The notes: generated from the sequence alone by a model not told the origin. DNA of 64,000 nt from Brachybacterium sp042666875 (GCF_042666875.1 NZ_JBHTCX010000008.1:1-64000); one strand, 5' to 3'; counted from the first letter of the stretch, positions 16,837-26,301 are shown. Made by a program: numbers and translations.

Positions 16837-18279
16837 ATGACCGTCTCCTCCTCCCCCGCTCGCCTCGCGCCGTCCACGCCTCAGGAACTGACCTCACGCG
16901 GCCTGGCCGTGCTGCTGATCGCCTACATGCCGGTGAACTTCACCTTCGGGTCGCTGAACGTGCTGGCCGATGCGATCGGGTCCGATCTCGGTGTCGGGGG
17001 CGCCGGGCAGCAGCTGGTGCTCGCGGCGTACACCACCACCTTCGCGGCCACGCTGGTGATCGCCGGGCGCCTCGGGGACCGCTGGGGCCGGCGGCGCCTG
17101 CTCCTGATCGGCGCCCTGGCCATGGCGGCGCTGAGCTGTGCTGCGGCCGTCGTCCCGGATCTGGTCTCGACCGTGGTGCTGCGGGTGGCCCTCGGGATCG
17201 CCGCCGGCCTGCTGACCCCGCAGGTGCTGTCGACGATCCAGTCCACCTCGACCGGGGCCATGCGCACCCGTGGGGTGATGATCTTCGCCGCGATGGCGGG
17301 GGTGAGCACGGTGCTGGGACAGCTCGTCTCGGGCGTCGTGGCGACCACGCTGCCCGAGCACCTGGGATGGCGCGCGGTGCAGGTGCTGACCGGGCTCATC
17401 GCGCTGGTCGGCGTGCTGGGGCTGCGCTGGGTGCCGCGCTCGCGGTCCTCGGCCCCGCTGGCGATGGATGCCACCGGAGCCTTCCTGCTCGGCGCGAGCC
17501 TGCTGCTGATCGTGGTGCCGCTGACCATCGGTCGCTCCGCCGGGTGGCCGCTGTGGGCGTTCCTGGCCTTCGGCGCAGGGATCGTGCTGCTGGCGCTGTT
17601 CTGGACACAGCAGCGGCGCGCGGAGCGTTCCGGGATCATGCCCGTGGTGCCGCCGTCGGTGCTGGGGATCACGGTGGTGCGGCGCGGACTGCTGATGGCG
17701 CTGCTGTTCTTCACCACCTACGGGGCGTTCCTGTACGAGCTCTCCTCGCTGGCCCAGACCCGCTACGGCATGGGGCCGCTGGGGCCCGCTCTGCTGGTGC
17801 TCGGCTTCGGGATCACGTTCGTGGCGACCTCGGTGGCGCTGCCCCGCCTGGTGCCCGGCGCCGGGCAGCGCACCATGCTGCGGGCGGCGATGGCCCAGAC
17901 GGTGATCCTGCTGCTGATCGCCGTGCTGGCGGGCACGGGGCACGACGACCTGGCCTCGCTGCAGTGGGCGCTGATCCCGCTGGGCGTCGCGCAGGCGTGC
18001 ATGTACGGGCCCGTGCTGCACACGGTGCTCTCCCGGGCCCCGCAGTGGGCGGCGGGGGTCGCCAGCGGGCTGTTCACCACCTGCCAGCAGCTGGGGCTCA
18101 GCCTCGGCGTCGCCCTGCTGGGCGGGCTGTTCTGGTCGCTCGCCGGCTCCGCCGGCGACGCCGCCCGGATGGACCGCTCCCTGATGGTGGTCTTCTGCGT
18201 GCACGCGGTCTGTGCGGTGGCGTTCGCGCTGCTGGCCCGCTCCCTGGCCGCGCATCGCGCGGAGGACGCGGCCGCCTGA
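16837..18279 (+). CDS. MFS drug-efflux-type transporter
   Basis: A 480-aa integral membrane transporter of the major facilitator superfamily, resembling the 14-helix DHA2 drug exporters. Motif A appears as GRLGDRWGRRRLLLIG between helices 2 and 3, and many hydrophobic helices follow through to residue 475. ATG at 16837 is preferred because GAAGGTG lies about 8 bases before it; ATG at 16792 would add 15 polar residues. It is divergent from an XRE regulator. The substrate is unknown. Confidence 0.87.
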   Translation: MTVSSSPARLAPSTPQELTSRGLAVLLIAYMPVNFTFGSLNVLADAIGSDLGVGGAGQQLVLAAYTTTFAATLVIAGRLGDRWGRRRLLLIGALAMAALSCAAAVVPDLVSTVVLRVALGIAAGLLTPQVLSTIQSTSTGAMRTRGVMIFAAMAGVSTVLGQLVSGVVATTLPEHLGWRAVQVLTGLIALVGVLGLRWVPRSRSSAPLAMDATGAFLLGASLLLIVVPLTIGRSAGWPLWAFLAFGAGIVLLALFWTQQRRAERSGIMPVVPPSVLGITVVRRGLLMALLFFTTYGAFLYELSSLAQTRYGMGPLGPALLVLGFGITFVATSVALPRLVPGAGQRTMLRAAMAQTVILLLIAVLAGTGHDDLASLQWALIPLGVAQACMYGPVLHTVLSRAPQWAAGVASGLFTTCQQLGLSLGVALLGGLFWSLAGSAGDAARMDRSLMVVFCVHAVCAVAFALLARSLAAHRAEDAAA

Positions 18280-18320
18280 GGACGACTGGCAGGCCGAGAC
18301 CGGAGAGAGTCCGGGAACAC

Positions 18321-18362
18321 CGGCGGCCCGGGACCTCCTCGCGGAGGGTTCCCGGGCCGCCG
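18321..18362. terminator. Strong bidirectional hairpin
   Basis: CGGCGGCCCGGGA (18321-18333) pairs perfectly with TCCCGGGCCGCCG (18350-18362), and the loop itself folds (CCTCC TCGC GGAGG). It separates the convergent MFS and tusA genes. Confidence 0.8.
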
Positions 18363-18432
18363 TCCTCATGCAGGCGTCGTCATGGCGCCGCCGTCATGGC
18401 GCCACTGGACGCTCAGGCATCCTGCTGCGCGC

Positions 18433-18663
18433 TCAGGCTCCCTTGCGCACGGTGATGGACCAGCCGGCGTCGCCGACGCGGTCGAAGGCGACCACCTCGT
18501 GGCCGGACTCCGAGGCCCACTGCGGCAGGGAGTCGGTGGCCTGGGTGCAGTCGAAGCCGATCACGAGGTCGTCGCCGGTGGTCAGCTGCTGCATGGCGTT
18601 CTTGGCGTCGATCAGGGGGAAGGGGCAGACGTCGCCGCCGGTCTCGAGGGTGTAGGTGGCCAT
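18433..18663 (-). CDS. tusA: TusA-family sulfur carrier protein
   Basis: A 76-aa sulfur-transfer protein. The CPFP motif with Cys13 is the conserved persulfide-carrying site of the TusA/YeeD family. AGGAAG lies 8 bases before the ATG. It is the second gene after a YeeE/YedE transporter, and such pairs take up thiosulfate and pass its sulfur on to cytoplasmic acceptors. The pairing supports the YeeD-like role rather than a tRNA-thiolation role. Confidence 0.88.
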   Translation of the reverse strand: MATYTLETGGDVCPFPLIDAKNAMQQLTTGDDLVIGFDCTQATDSLPQWASESGHEVVAFDRVGDAGWSITVRKGA

Positions 18664-18753
18664 GGGGCGCTTCCTTTCGTCGGGGTGGTTCGTCGGTCGG
18701 TCGACGAAGCGTGAGTAGTGCGGGAGGGGTGGCGAGGGGCAGGGCCGCGCCGC

Positions 18754-19824
18754 TCAGGCGGCAGGCGTGAGCACCGGCGCGGGACGGCTCGCGGCGGCGA
18801 CCTTCTGGGGCCGCACGATGAAGAACCAGGCGGCAGCCCAGGTGCCGATCACCATCGCGGCCAGCGAGACCCAGCCCTGGTAGCTGAACAGGCTGGTCTC
18901 GACCAGGGCATTGCCGATGGTGCAGCCGCCGGCGAGAGCGGCCCCGATGCCCATGGCGACGCCGCCTCCGGCGCTGCGCAGCATGGTGGGGGCATCGGGC
19001 ACCCGCCAGCGGAACTCGCCGGAGAGCCGGGCGGCGAGGAAGGAGCCGACCAGGATGCCCAGGACGAGCATCACCGACCAGTCCACGAGGGTGATGTCGC
19101 CGGTGGTCAGGAAGGTGACGATCTTGGCCGAGGGGGTGGTGATGCCCAGCCCGCCGTTGCGGCCGGAGGCCGTCGAGAGCACCCAGGCGGCGATCGCGAT
19201 GAGCCCGAGCAGCACGGCCCCGACCCAGGGAGTCCAGGGGACGTCGGCGAGGTAGTGGCCGATGCCCGTGCGGCGCGCGGGCAGGGACGCGGCCTTGGCG
19301 CGGCCGGCGCTGCGGCGCACCTGGCGCACGACGAGCACACCGACGAGTCCGGCGAAGACGATCGTAGGCACCCACATGCTCACGCCCAGGGTCTCCTGGA
19401 TGGTGGCGTCGCCCAGTGCGGGCGCGCGGGCGGCCTCGGTGAAGCCGCCCAGCGGGCCGAACTTCATGACGGCGGCGGAGAGGGCGTAGAAGATCAGCGC
19501 CACCCACGATCCGAGCAGCCCCTCGCCGGCGCGGTAGTAGGTGCCGGTCGCGCAGCCGCCGGCCATGACGATGCCGATGCCGAAGACGAGGCCGCCGCCG
19601 ATGACGGCCAGCGGCGCGAAGGTGGAGGGCTCCGGCGCGATGACGCCGGCGCCGGTGAGCGCGGCGACGCCGACGGCCTGAATGGCGATGGCGAGCAGGA
19701 ACGGGATGAAGTAGCGCGCCGAGCGGGCCATGTACAGGTCGCGGAACGCGCCGGTGACGCAGAACCGGGACCGCTGCAGGACGTAGCCGAGCGCGGCGCC
19801 GAGGAGGAGGCCGGTGAGGATCAT
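18754..19824 (-). CDS. tsuA: YeeE/YedE thiosulfate transporter
   Basis: A 356-aa polytopic membrane protein that probably imports thiosulfate. It has two related halves, each with conserved Cys motifs: RFCVTGAFRDLYMAR near the N-terminus, GGCATGTYYR, and GGCTIGNAL in the second half. These cysteines are the conduction residues of the family. ATG at 19824 was chosen since the protein then starts directly at the first helix; an in-frame ATG at 19881 would add 19 residues. It is followed after 90 bp by tusA. Confidence 0.88.
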   Translation of the reverse strand: MILTGLLLGAALGYVLQRSRFCVTGAFRDLYMARSARYFIPFLLAIAIQAVGVAALTGAGVIAPEPSTFAPLAVIGGGLVFGIGIVMAGGCATGTYYRAGEGLLGSWVALIFYALSAAVMKFGPLGGFTEAARAPALGDATIQETLGVSMWVPTIVFAGLVGVLVVRQVRRSAGRAKAASLPARRTGIGHYLADVPWTPWVGAVLLGLIAIAAWVLSTASGRNGGLGITTPSAKIVTFLTTGDITLVDWSVMLVLGILVGSFLAARLSGEFRWRVPDAPTMLRSAGGGVAMGIGAALAGGCTIGNALVETSLFSYQGWVSLAAMVIGTWAAAWFFIVRPQKVAAASRPAPVLTPAA

Positions 19825-19917
19825 GCCCAGCAGGCTAACTAATGAGGCCCATAAGCAGAACCCCTGTCCGGTCAATGGCAAGGCGCGTCACGGCCCGTGC
19901 GTGGCACACTGACGCGC

Positions 19918-20286
19918 ATGTCCACCGATCGCTCGCGGACCCGCATGGACGACGTCACCGTCGAGCGCGTGCTGCGCGTGGTGGAGGCGATCCCGCCGGG
20001 CCGGGTGGCCGCCTACGGCGAGGTGGGGGCGATCGCGGGCGTCGGCCCCCGGCTCGTCGGCCGGATCATGCGCACGTGGGACTCGGGGGTTCCGTGGTGG
20101 CGGGTCACCAATGCCTCCGGCGACCATCCGCTCCTCGCCCGGGCGCTCCCGCACTGGGAGACCGAGGGCATCGAGGTCAAGCCCAACGGTCGCGGCTGCC
20201 GGATGGCACAGTTCGGTGCGGATCTCGACGAGCTGCGCGCGGCGGCGCGGGAACCGCTGGCAGAGCTCGGCGGGCTCTCGGGCTGA
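19918..20286 (+). CDS. Alkyltransferase-like protein (MGMT family, Cys-less)
   Basis: A 122-aa protein of the O6-methylguanine methyltransferase fold. The active-site PCHRV of true methyltransferases is replaced by PWWRV (residues 59-63), so Trp60 stands in for the acceptor Cys. Such alkyltransferase-like proteins bind O6-alkylguanine lesions and hand them to nucleotide excision repair. The helix-turn-helix with GRIMRTW is present. ATG at 19918 lies just inside a longer open frame. It is divergent from tsuA and convergent with jetA. Confidence 0.88.
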   Translation: MSTDRSRTRMDDVTVERVLRVVEAIPPGRVAAYGEVGAIAGVGPRLVGRIMRTWDSGVPWWRVTNASGDHPLLARALPHWETEGIEVKPNGRGCRMAQFGADLDELRAAAREPLAELGGLSG

Positions 20287-20318
20287 CGGCAGCCGCAGCG
20301 GCACTCACCTATCCGCAC

Positions 20319-21866
20319 TCACTCCACCGGCACATCGTCGAGGAAGTAGAACGAGGGGACCTTCGCGGCGTAGTCGTTGCCGTCCAGCTCCCGCCAGGTG
20401 ACGATCTCCGTGGAGCCCTCGCGCTCCTGGGCGTGCTGGGTGGCCAGGAACATCAATCCGATCACGCTGGCCAGACCCTGCTGGGCGGGCCGCTCGCGCA
20501 GCACGTCGGCGATGGAGGCCTGGCCGCTGCGCCCGCGCACATCGTTGACGTGGTCGGTCAGGCCCACGATGTCGATGTCGTTGGTGCGCACGAGATCCTG
20601 CAGCACGTCGATGCTGAGGGTGGTGGCGTCGTGCACCTCCGCCTCGGCCGGCGCCCCGGGGTCGGTGGGGTCCTTCAGACGGTGCTGCGCGACCGAGGAG
20701 AGCTGGACCCGGGAGAGATCCAGGCCCATCGGGAACGGCGCCCGCGTGGAGATCTCGTCCTTCTGGGCCAGCGCCACGCCCTGCGCCTCCTGCAGCGCCT
20801 CCAGCAGCACGCGGTGCTGACGGAAGTCCTGGGAGCGCACGAACCGCGCGAGCGAGCGGTACAGCTCGGTCTTGACGTCCAGGACCTCCTGCGCCGGCTC
20901 GTAGAGATCGCTGAAGACGTTGGCCAGGCGCTCGCGCTCGCTGCGGCTGAGGGCATGAGCGAAGTCACGCTCCAGCAGCCGGTCCACCAGCTCCTGCGCG
21001 GTGCGGGTCTGGACCGGATCGTTGAGCATGCGGAAGAAGGCCGTGAAGGTGCGGCCGACGGTGGACTGGCCCAGCAGGTCATCGCCCGCCAGCAGCTGCT
21101 CGAGGATCTCCCCGCGCGAGGACTCGGGCGAGAGGATCTGCTCGCGCAGGTGGAGGTCCACGGCGCGCAGGTCCTCGCGGTACTGGAGGAAGTCGCCGGA
21201 GAGCTCGGAGGCGATCTGCAGGATGTCCCGCAGCCGGTCCACGGAGTGCTCGGCGCTGGGCAGCATGAGCTCGCCCTCGGCCAGGTCCCGGATCTCCGCC
21301 TCGATCCGCTCGCGCCGGCGCTGGAGGTCGGCCAGGCGCACGTCGCGGTCGGTCTCGGTCTCCTGGGCGAGACGCTCGAACTGCTGGACCACCAGCTGCA
21401 GGCGCGACTCGGTGGTGGTGGGCCGGTGCTCCTCGAGGGAGGCGATGAACTGGATGGCGTCGATCGTCGCCGGGGACGGCTCGAAGGTGGTCTCGGTCAG
21501 CTGGGGATCATCACGACGGGTCAGGTACCCCTCGCGCACCCAGCCGTCCACATACTCGGCGGCGCTGCGGCCGCTGCGGCCCTCCCCCGCCTCGACCTCG
21601 TCCTCGGCGGCTCCGGAGAGCTCACGGTGGTCGTCGTCGCGCAGCAGCTCGAGGTGGGCACCGACGCGGGCGATCAGCTCGCTGCGCGGCAGCCGGCGGT
21701 CGCCGGCGGGGAAGACGGACTGGAGGATGGCCAGGACGGCGGGGGCCTTGGTCGCGGCGAGCAGGCGCCAGGTGCTGGCCCGCCGCAGCTGCTCGTAGGC
21801 CTCCTTGCGCGCGGACACGGCGTCGCTGCGCCGGTCGGTCCACCGGTTCGGCTCGGTCGTGGTCAC
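20319..21866 (-). CDS. jetA: JetA/MksF-like kleisin, DUF3375
   Basis: The kleisin-like subunit of a Wadjet/MksBEF complex, which links the heads of the SMC protein JetC and binds JetB. The 515-aa sequence follows the DUF3375 pattern: RRASTWRLLAATKAPAVLAIL at the N-terminus, a central helical region with LQLVVQQFERLAQETETD and LADLQRRRERIEAEI, and the VGRTFTAFFRMLNDP block near residue 300. The start is GTG at 21866, where the conserved sequence begins; it lacks a ribosome site, and GTG at 21953 is an alternative. It is followed not by jetB but by a convergent alkyltransferase-like gene. Confidence 0.85.
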   Translation of the reverse strand: MTTTEPNRWTDRRSDAVSARKEAYEQLRRASTWRLLAATKAPAVLAILQSVFPAGDRRLPRSELIARVGAHLELLRDDDHRELSGAAEDEVEAGEGRSGRSAAEYVDGWVREGYLTRRDDPQLTETTFEPSPATIDAIQFIASLEEHRPTTTESRLQLVVQQFERLAQETETDRDVRLADLQRRRERIEAEIRDLAEGELMLPSAEHSVDRLRDILQIASELSGDFLQYREDLRAVDLHLREQILSPESSRGEILEQLLAGDDLLGQSTVGRTFTAFFRMLNDPVQTRTAQELVDRLLERDFAHALSRSERERLANVFSDLYEPAQEVLDVKTELYRSLARFVRSQDFRQHRVLLEALQEAQGVALAQKDEISTRAPFPMGLDLSRVQLSSVAQHRLKDPTDPGAPAEAEVHDATTLSIDVLQDLVRTNDIDIVGLTDHVNDVRGRSGQASIADVLRERPAQQGLASVIGLMFLATQHAQEREGSTEIVTWRELDGNDYAAKVPSFYFLDDVPVE

Positions 21867-21963
21867 GAGGGGGGAGTCTACTTCCGGATCGGCCCGACGG
21901 GGCACGGCCCGCTTCAGCGCCCGATGCAGCCGCCCGGGGCGACGTGCCACCATGGCGGCCGGG

Positions 21964-22488
21964 TCAGACGGGTTCGTAGTCCTCGACGATGCGCACGCCG
22001 TCGATCAGCCAGTCACCGTCCTGGCGGACCAGGTCGAACTCGGCCACGCCGCTGATGCGCGTGCCCTCCTGGTCGGTGAACTCCTCGTAGGCCTGGACCG
22101 TCGCGGCGTCGCCGTCGACGGTGACATCGCGGATCTCGAACTCATCCTCGGAGACGTCGCGGGGGTGTTCCGCTTCGACGTCCTCGCACGTGACGCCGTT
22201 CTCCTCGCGGTAGCGATCCGTGACCGAGTCCAGATAGCCCTGGCAGTCCCGGGTCTCCCACGCCTCGTAGTAGTTCTCGACCGTCTCCTGCGGGGTCGCG
22301 CGCAGCAGCAGGGCCCACACCAGCACGGCCGCGATGATCAGGGCGATGCCGGCGACTGCCAGCGCCGAGCAGCCGCCCACGATCCACCACACCCGTCGAC
22401 GGCTGCCGCCGCGGCCACCGGCCGCCGGCACGGCCGGGCCGCCCGGCGTCGCCGGCGGCGGTCCGTAGGGGCTCCCGGGCATCGTCAT
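21964..22488 (-). CDS. Pro-rich membrane protein with NTF2-like extracytoplasmic domain
   Basis: A 174-aa protein of unknown role. The order is a short Pro/Gly-rich cytoplasmic part, one membrane helix (CSALAVAGIALIIAAVLVWALLL) and an extracytoplasmic domain. That domain has the look of small NTF2-like or DUF4878-type domains (ETVENYYEAWETRDCQGYLDSV, then the end DGDWLIDGVRIVED). ATG at 22488 was chosen; the ribosome site is poor. It is divergent from another Pro/Gln-rich membrane protein. Confidence 0.65.
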   Translation of the reverse strand: MTMPGSPYGPPPATPGGPAVPAAGGRGGSRRRVWWIVGGCSALAVAGIALIIAAVLVWALLLRATPQETVENYYEAWETRDCQGYLDSVTDRYREENGVTCEDVEAEHPRDVSEDEFEIRDVTVDGDAATVQAYEEFTDQEGTRISGVAEFDLVRQDGDWLIDGVRIVEDYEPV

Positions 22489-22603
22489 GCCTGGAGCGTA
22501 CCGGCCGGGACGGGAGCGCACGTGGAGTTCGAGCCCCGCCGCGACGATCGATAGGCTGATCCCGGGTGCGGCCGCGCCCGGAATCATCATGCGAGGGAGA
22601 ACC

Positions 22604-23386
22604 ATGACTCAGGGGTACGGACCACAGGGGAACGACTGGCAGCAGCCGGCCCAGCCACCGGGACAGCAGCCGACGTGGGGCCAGCCCTCACCCGCCTCCC
22701 AGCCGCAGAATTCCCAGCAGCCCCAGTGGGGTCAGCCCACGCCGGACCCTGAGCCGCAGCCGGGCCAGGGGCAGCCCGGCCAGCAGCCGCCCTCCTGGAG
22801 CCAGGCGCCCAGCGCCTTCGGCTCCCCGGCCGGGGGCTACCCGGGCGGGGCCGGCTCCGGCGGGCCGTCGGCGAGCGCCGCGTCCGATCCCGGCAAGCGC
22901 GACCTGGCCACGAAGATCGGTCTGGGGATGGTCATCACTGCGGTGCTGGTCTTCCTGGTGCGTCTCGGGCTGCCGATCGGCACGTTCATCGCCGGCGCCT
23001 CCGGCAGCATGGCGGCCACGAACCCCGATGACATCTCGGTCGCAGCGGGGCTGTCCGGGCTGGGGATGATCGTGGTGGCAGTGCTCAATCTGCTGCTCTC
23101 CCTCGTCCTGCTGGCACTGGCCATCGTGGCCGCCATCCAGTTCAGCGGCCGCGGCCGGATCGGCGCGATCGTCGTGATCGCGACCATCGTGCTGTCCGTC
23201 CCCCTCTCGTGGATCCTGGGCTTCATCGCCGGCTTCGTCGGTGCACTGATCAGCAGCGGCGACCTCACGGGCTCCGCCTACTACGTGATCAGCGGCACCG
23301 TCGAGGCGGTGCGGGTGCTGGTGGTCGGTGCCGTGCTGATCGCCGGTTCCGTCATCGTGCAGCGGTGGGGCAAGCAGAGCTCCTGA
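22604..23386 (+). CDS. Pro/Gln-rich tetraspan membrane protein
   Basis: A 260-aa protein of unknown function. The first 95 residues are a disordered Gln/Pro/Gly-rich segment with repeated QQPxWGQP units, common on actinobacterial membrane proteins. About four hydrophobic helices follow (residues about 103-250). GAGGGAGA lies 5 bases before the ATG. It is divergent from the NTF2-like gene and the two share a Pro-rich cytoplasmic tail design, so they may work in the same membrane process. Confidence 0.65.
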   Translation: MTQGYGPQGNDWQQPAQPPGQQPTWGQPSPASQPQNSQQPQWGQPTPDPEPQPGQGQPGQQPPSWSQAPSAFGSPAGGYPGGAGSGGPSASAASDPGKRDLATKIGLGMVITAVLVFLVRLGLPIGTFIAGASGSMAATNPDDISVAAGLSGLGMIVVAVLNLLLSLVLLALAIVAAIQFSGRGRIGAIVVIATIVLSVPLSWILGFIAGFVGALISSGDLTGSAYYVISGTVEAVRVLVVGAVLIAGSVIVQRWGKQSS

Positions 23387-23411
23387 GCCCGTATCGGCCC
23401 CGGCGGCAGCA

Positions 23412-25028
23412 TCAGGGCCCCAGCAGCAGGGTGCTGTCGCCGGTGGTCACGAGCGCTCGTCCCGCGCCGACAGGATGGATGGCGTCGACCTCCCGGTCCA
23501 GCACGGATTCGTGGGTGACCTCGCCGGTGGCAGCGTCGAGGATCCGCAGCCGCTGCGCTCCGCGGGGGTCCAGCGCACGGGTCCGCTCGAGAGGGTCGAG
23601 CACGACCGCGGTGGACGCCTCGAGCGACCCGCGGACCCCGTCGCCCGTGGGTGAGGACGGCTGCGTCCACAGGTTCGTCCCGTCGGCGGTGTCGTAGGCC
23701 AGCAGCTGGCCCTGGTCGTTGGTGACGACCATCCGCGCGCCGTCGATGCCGATCCGGGTGGTGAAGGGCGCGACCTGCTCGAGCCCGTCGCCCCCGGGCG
23801 CTGTCCAGGCCGCGCGCTGCTGGGAGGCGACCAGTTCGCCGGCGACGTCGGATCCGTCCTCCGTTCCCGTGGCGATCACGCGGCCCCGGTCCAGTCGCAC
23901 GCGCCAGTCGCCGGCCGGTGACGGCTCGGATTCCCACAGCACCTCCCCGTCGCGGTATGCGGTCGCGGTCAGTGCACCGTCGTCCCCGGAGCAGACCGTC
24001 AGCACCACCGGCTCGGGCTCGGCCAGCCCGTCCGCCGCGTCGGGGGCCGCGTCGGTCGCGGCGATCCGGCAGTCGGCCTCGGGTGCGGCGAGCACCTGGC
24101 CGACGGGGAACCCCGTCTCCGGGTCGAGCTGGACCCAGCCCTGCGCCGGATCGAAGCGCAGCGGCACCGCGGGGAGGATTCCCGTGGCCCGCACCGCATC
24201 GAGCAGGTCGGGGCCCTCGGAGGAGCGGGCGGCGACCTCCACGGCGGCGGGGTCGCTGCCGCGCGCCTCCCCCGACGCCGAGAGGGCCCACACGGCCTCG
24301 GCCGGGTCGTCGGCGGTCACGTCGTGGGCCTCGACGTAGCAGGCCGCTGCGACCCCGTCGCAGTAGCGCACCACCAGGAGGTCCCCGCTCAGCGCGAGGG
24401 GCGCACCGTCCACCGTTGCCTCCTCGACCGGCGGCGCGTCGGCCGAGAGGGCGAGCACCCGCGTGGTCGTCCCGGTGGTGTGCACGAGGCGGCTGCCGTC
24501 GGCGCTGAGGGCGACGACGTCCTCCGGGGCCGCCTCCACGGTCTCGACCCGGGTGCCGCTGAGCAGCTCGGCGGTGCCCTCGGCCCGCCGCACCAGCACG
24601 GGCGCGTCGACCCCCGGGACCGAATGCACCCGGTCCCCCTCGGCGAGCGCGTCGATGCTCGCCGACGCGCGGGCCTCGAGCGATCCGACCCGGGTCCAGA
24701 GCACGGCTGGCACGGTGAGCGCGCCGGCCACCAGCACGGCCAGAGCCCCCGCGAGGAGCACGCGCGGACGACGCAGCCGGGGCGGACGCTCCGGTGACGG
24801 GAGAGGCACGGCGAAGACGGCGGCCGCCACCGCGGCCCCGGCCAGGACTCCGGCGGCCAGGCGCAGCGCCCCGATCAGGAGATGGGCACCGAGAAGCGCG
24901 CAGATCCCCGCGAGCGCCAGCAGCACCACCGCGACCCCGAGCGCGGTGGCGGCATCGGTGCCCTGCTCGTCGGGCGGCTCCGTCGCGGGCTGCCCGGCGA
25001 GCTGGGGGTGCTCGGGCTCGCCGGTCAC
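23412..25028 (-). CDS. Membrane-anchored beta-propeller (PQQ-like) protein
   Basis: A 538-aa protein of unknown function. About three hydrophobic helices occupy residues 26-115. The rest is an extracytoplasmic region with PQQ-type beta-propeller repeats, seen as LLAYDTADGTNLWTQPS and LRILDAATGEVTHESV. The start is GTG at 25028, seven bases after the tgt stop, so it is probably translated from the tgt transcript. Similar BamB-like repeat proteins act as scaffolds or binders, but actinobacterial members are not assigned a role. Confidence 0.7.
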   Translation of the reverse strand: MTGEPEHPQLAGQPATEPPDEQGTDAATALGVAVVLLALAGICALLGAHLLIGALRLAAGVLAGAAVAAAVFAVPLPSPERPPRLRRPRVLLAGALAVLVAGALTVPAVLWTRVGSLEARASASIDALAEGDRVHSVPGVDAPVLVRRAEGTAELLSGTRVETVEAAPEDVVALSADGSRLVHTTGTTTRVLALSADAPPVEEATVDGAPLALSGDLLVVRYCDGVAAACYVEAHDVTADDPAEAVWALSASGEARGSDPAAVEVAARSSEGPDLLDAVRATGILPAVPLRFDPAQGWVQLDPETGFPVGQVLAAPEADCRIAATDAAPDAADGLAEPEPVVLTVCSGDDGALTATAYRDGEVLWESEPSPAGDWRVRLDRGRVIATGTEDGSDVAGELVASQQRAAWTAPGGDGLEQVAPFTTRIGIDGARMVVTNDQGQLLAYDTADGTNLWTQPSSPTGDGVRGSLEASTAVVLDPLERTRALDPRGAQRLRILDAATGEVTHESVLDREVDAIHPVGAGRALVTTGDSTLLLGP

Positions 25029-25035
25029 GGGGCGC

Positions 25036-26301
25036 TCACCGCGGCGCCCCGTAGTAGGTGCCGGTGGTCTCCTCCCGCAGCGCCTCGAACTCGCCGTCGC
25101 GGAGGGAGGCGCGGATCCGGTCGACCAGGCGCACCACGAAGCGCTCGTTATGGATGGTGCATAGCGTCGCCGAGAGCATCTCCTTGGCACGGAAGAGGTG
25201 GTGAATGTAGGCGGCGGTGTAGTGGGTGCAGGTGTAGCAGTCGCAGGTCTCGTCGATCGGCGCGAACTGGCGGCGGTACCTCGAACCCGTGAGGTTCACC
25301 CGGCCGGTGGCGGTGTAGACGGCGCTGTTGCGCGCCACCCGCGAGGGCGAGACGCAGTCGAAGGTGTCGGCGCCCGCGGCGATCGCGACGAACAGGTCGT
25401 CGACCTCGCTGATGCCCAGCAGGTGGCGCGGCTTGTCCTCGGGCAGCTCGTCGGTGACCCAGCCGACGATGGTCGCGAGGTTCTCCTTCTCCAGCGCTCC
25501 GCCGATGCCGAAGCCGTCAAAGGACCAGCCCTCGACATCCATCGCGCCGAGGTCGCGGGCTGCCTGCCGCCGCAGGTCCTCGTACTGGGCGCCCTGGATG
25601 ACGCCCCACAGCTGCTGGTAGGGCCGGTGCGTGCGCTCGGCGGTGAGACGGGCATGCTCGGCGAGGCAGCGCAGCGCCCACAGCCGGGTTCGCTCCAGCG
25701 CCTGCTCCTGGTAGCTGCGGGAGTTCATCAGCGTGGTCAGCTCGTCGAAGGCGAACATGATGTCCGCCCCCAGGCCGTGCTGGATCTGCATGGAGATCTC
25801 GGGGGTGAATCGGTGCGTGTCGCCGTTGATGAAGGAGCGGAAGGTGACGCCGTCGTCGTCGACGTGGGCCAGACGCTCCTTGCCCGCCGCGACGTCGTCG
25901 TCCTCCCCCGACGCGGTCCGCGCCGTCTCGCCGCCGGAGAACTCGCTGGAGAGCACCTTCTTGAAGCCGGCGCCGAGACTCATCACCTGGAACCCGCCGG
26001 AGTCGGTGTAGGTGGGTCCGGGCCAGTTCATGAAGGCGCCCAGGCCGCCGGCCTCATCGATCAGCTCGTGGCCGGGCTGGAGGTAGAGGTGATAGGCGTT
26101 GGCCAACAGCGCCTGCGCGCCGAGCTCCTCCATCGTCTCGGGCAGCACCGCCTTGACCGTCGCCTTGGTGCCGACGGGCACGAACGCGGGAGTCTCGATC
26201 GTGCCGTGCGGCGTCTCGAGCACACCGGCACGCGCTTTACCGTCCGCGCGGGCGGTGATCTCGAAGTGCGTCTCGGCGGGAGCGGGAAGCTGTGCGGTCA
26301 C
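25036..26301 (-). CDS. tgt: tRNA-guanine transglycosylase
   Basis: Exchanges guanine 34 of GUN-anticodon tRNAs for a queuine precursor during queuosine synthesis. The 421-aa protein has the signature DSGGFQVMSLG, the catalytic region with ADTFDCVSPSRVARN, and the zinc site CDCYTCTHYTAAYIHHL near the C-terminus. The segment after KKVLSSEFSGGE has a loop enriched in Asp and Glu (GEDDDVAAG), longer than in typical members. The start is probably GTG at 26301, close to the conserved THFEI; no good ribosome site is seen. No other queuosine gene is in the window. Confidence 0.93.
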   Translation of the reverse strand: MTAQLPAPAETHFEITARADGKARAGVLETPHGTIETPAFVPVGTKATVKAVLPETMEELGAQALLANAYHLYLQPGHELIDEAGGLGAFMNWPGPTYTDSGGFQVMSLGAGFKKVLSSEFSGGETARTASGEDDDVAAGKERLAHVDDDGVTFRSFINGDTHRFTPEISMQIQHGLGADIMFAFDELTTLMNSRSYQEQALERTRLWALRCLAEHARLTAERTHRPYQQLWGVIQGAQYEDLRRQAARDLGAMDVEGWSFDGFGIGGALEKENLATIVGWVTDELPEDKPRHLLGISEVDDLFVAIAAGADTFDCVSPSRVARNSAVYTATGRVNLTGSRYRRQFAPIDETCDCYTCTHYTAAYIHHLFRAKEMLSATLCTIHNERFVVRLVDRIRASLRDGEFEALREETTGTYYGAPR

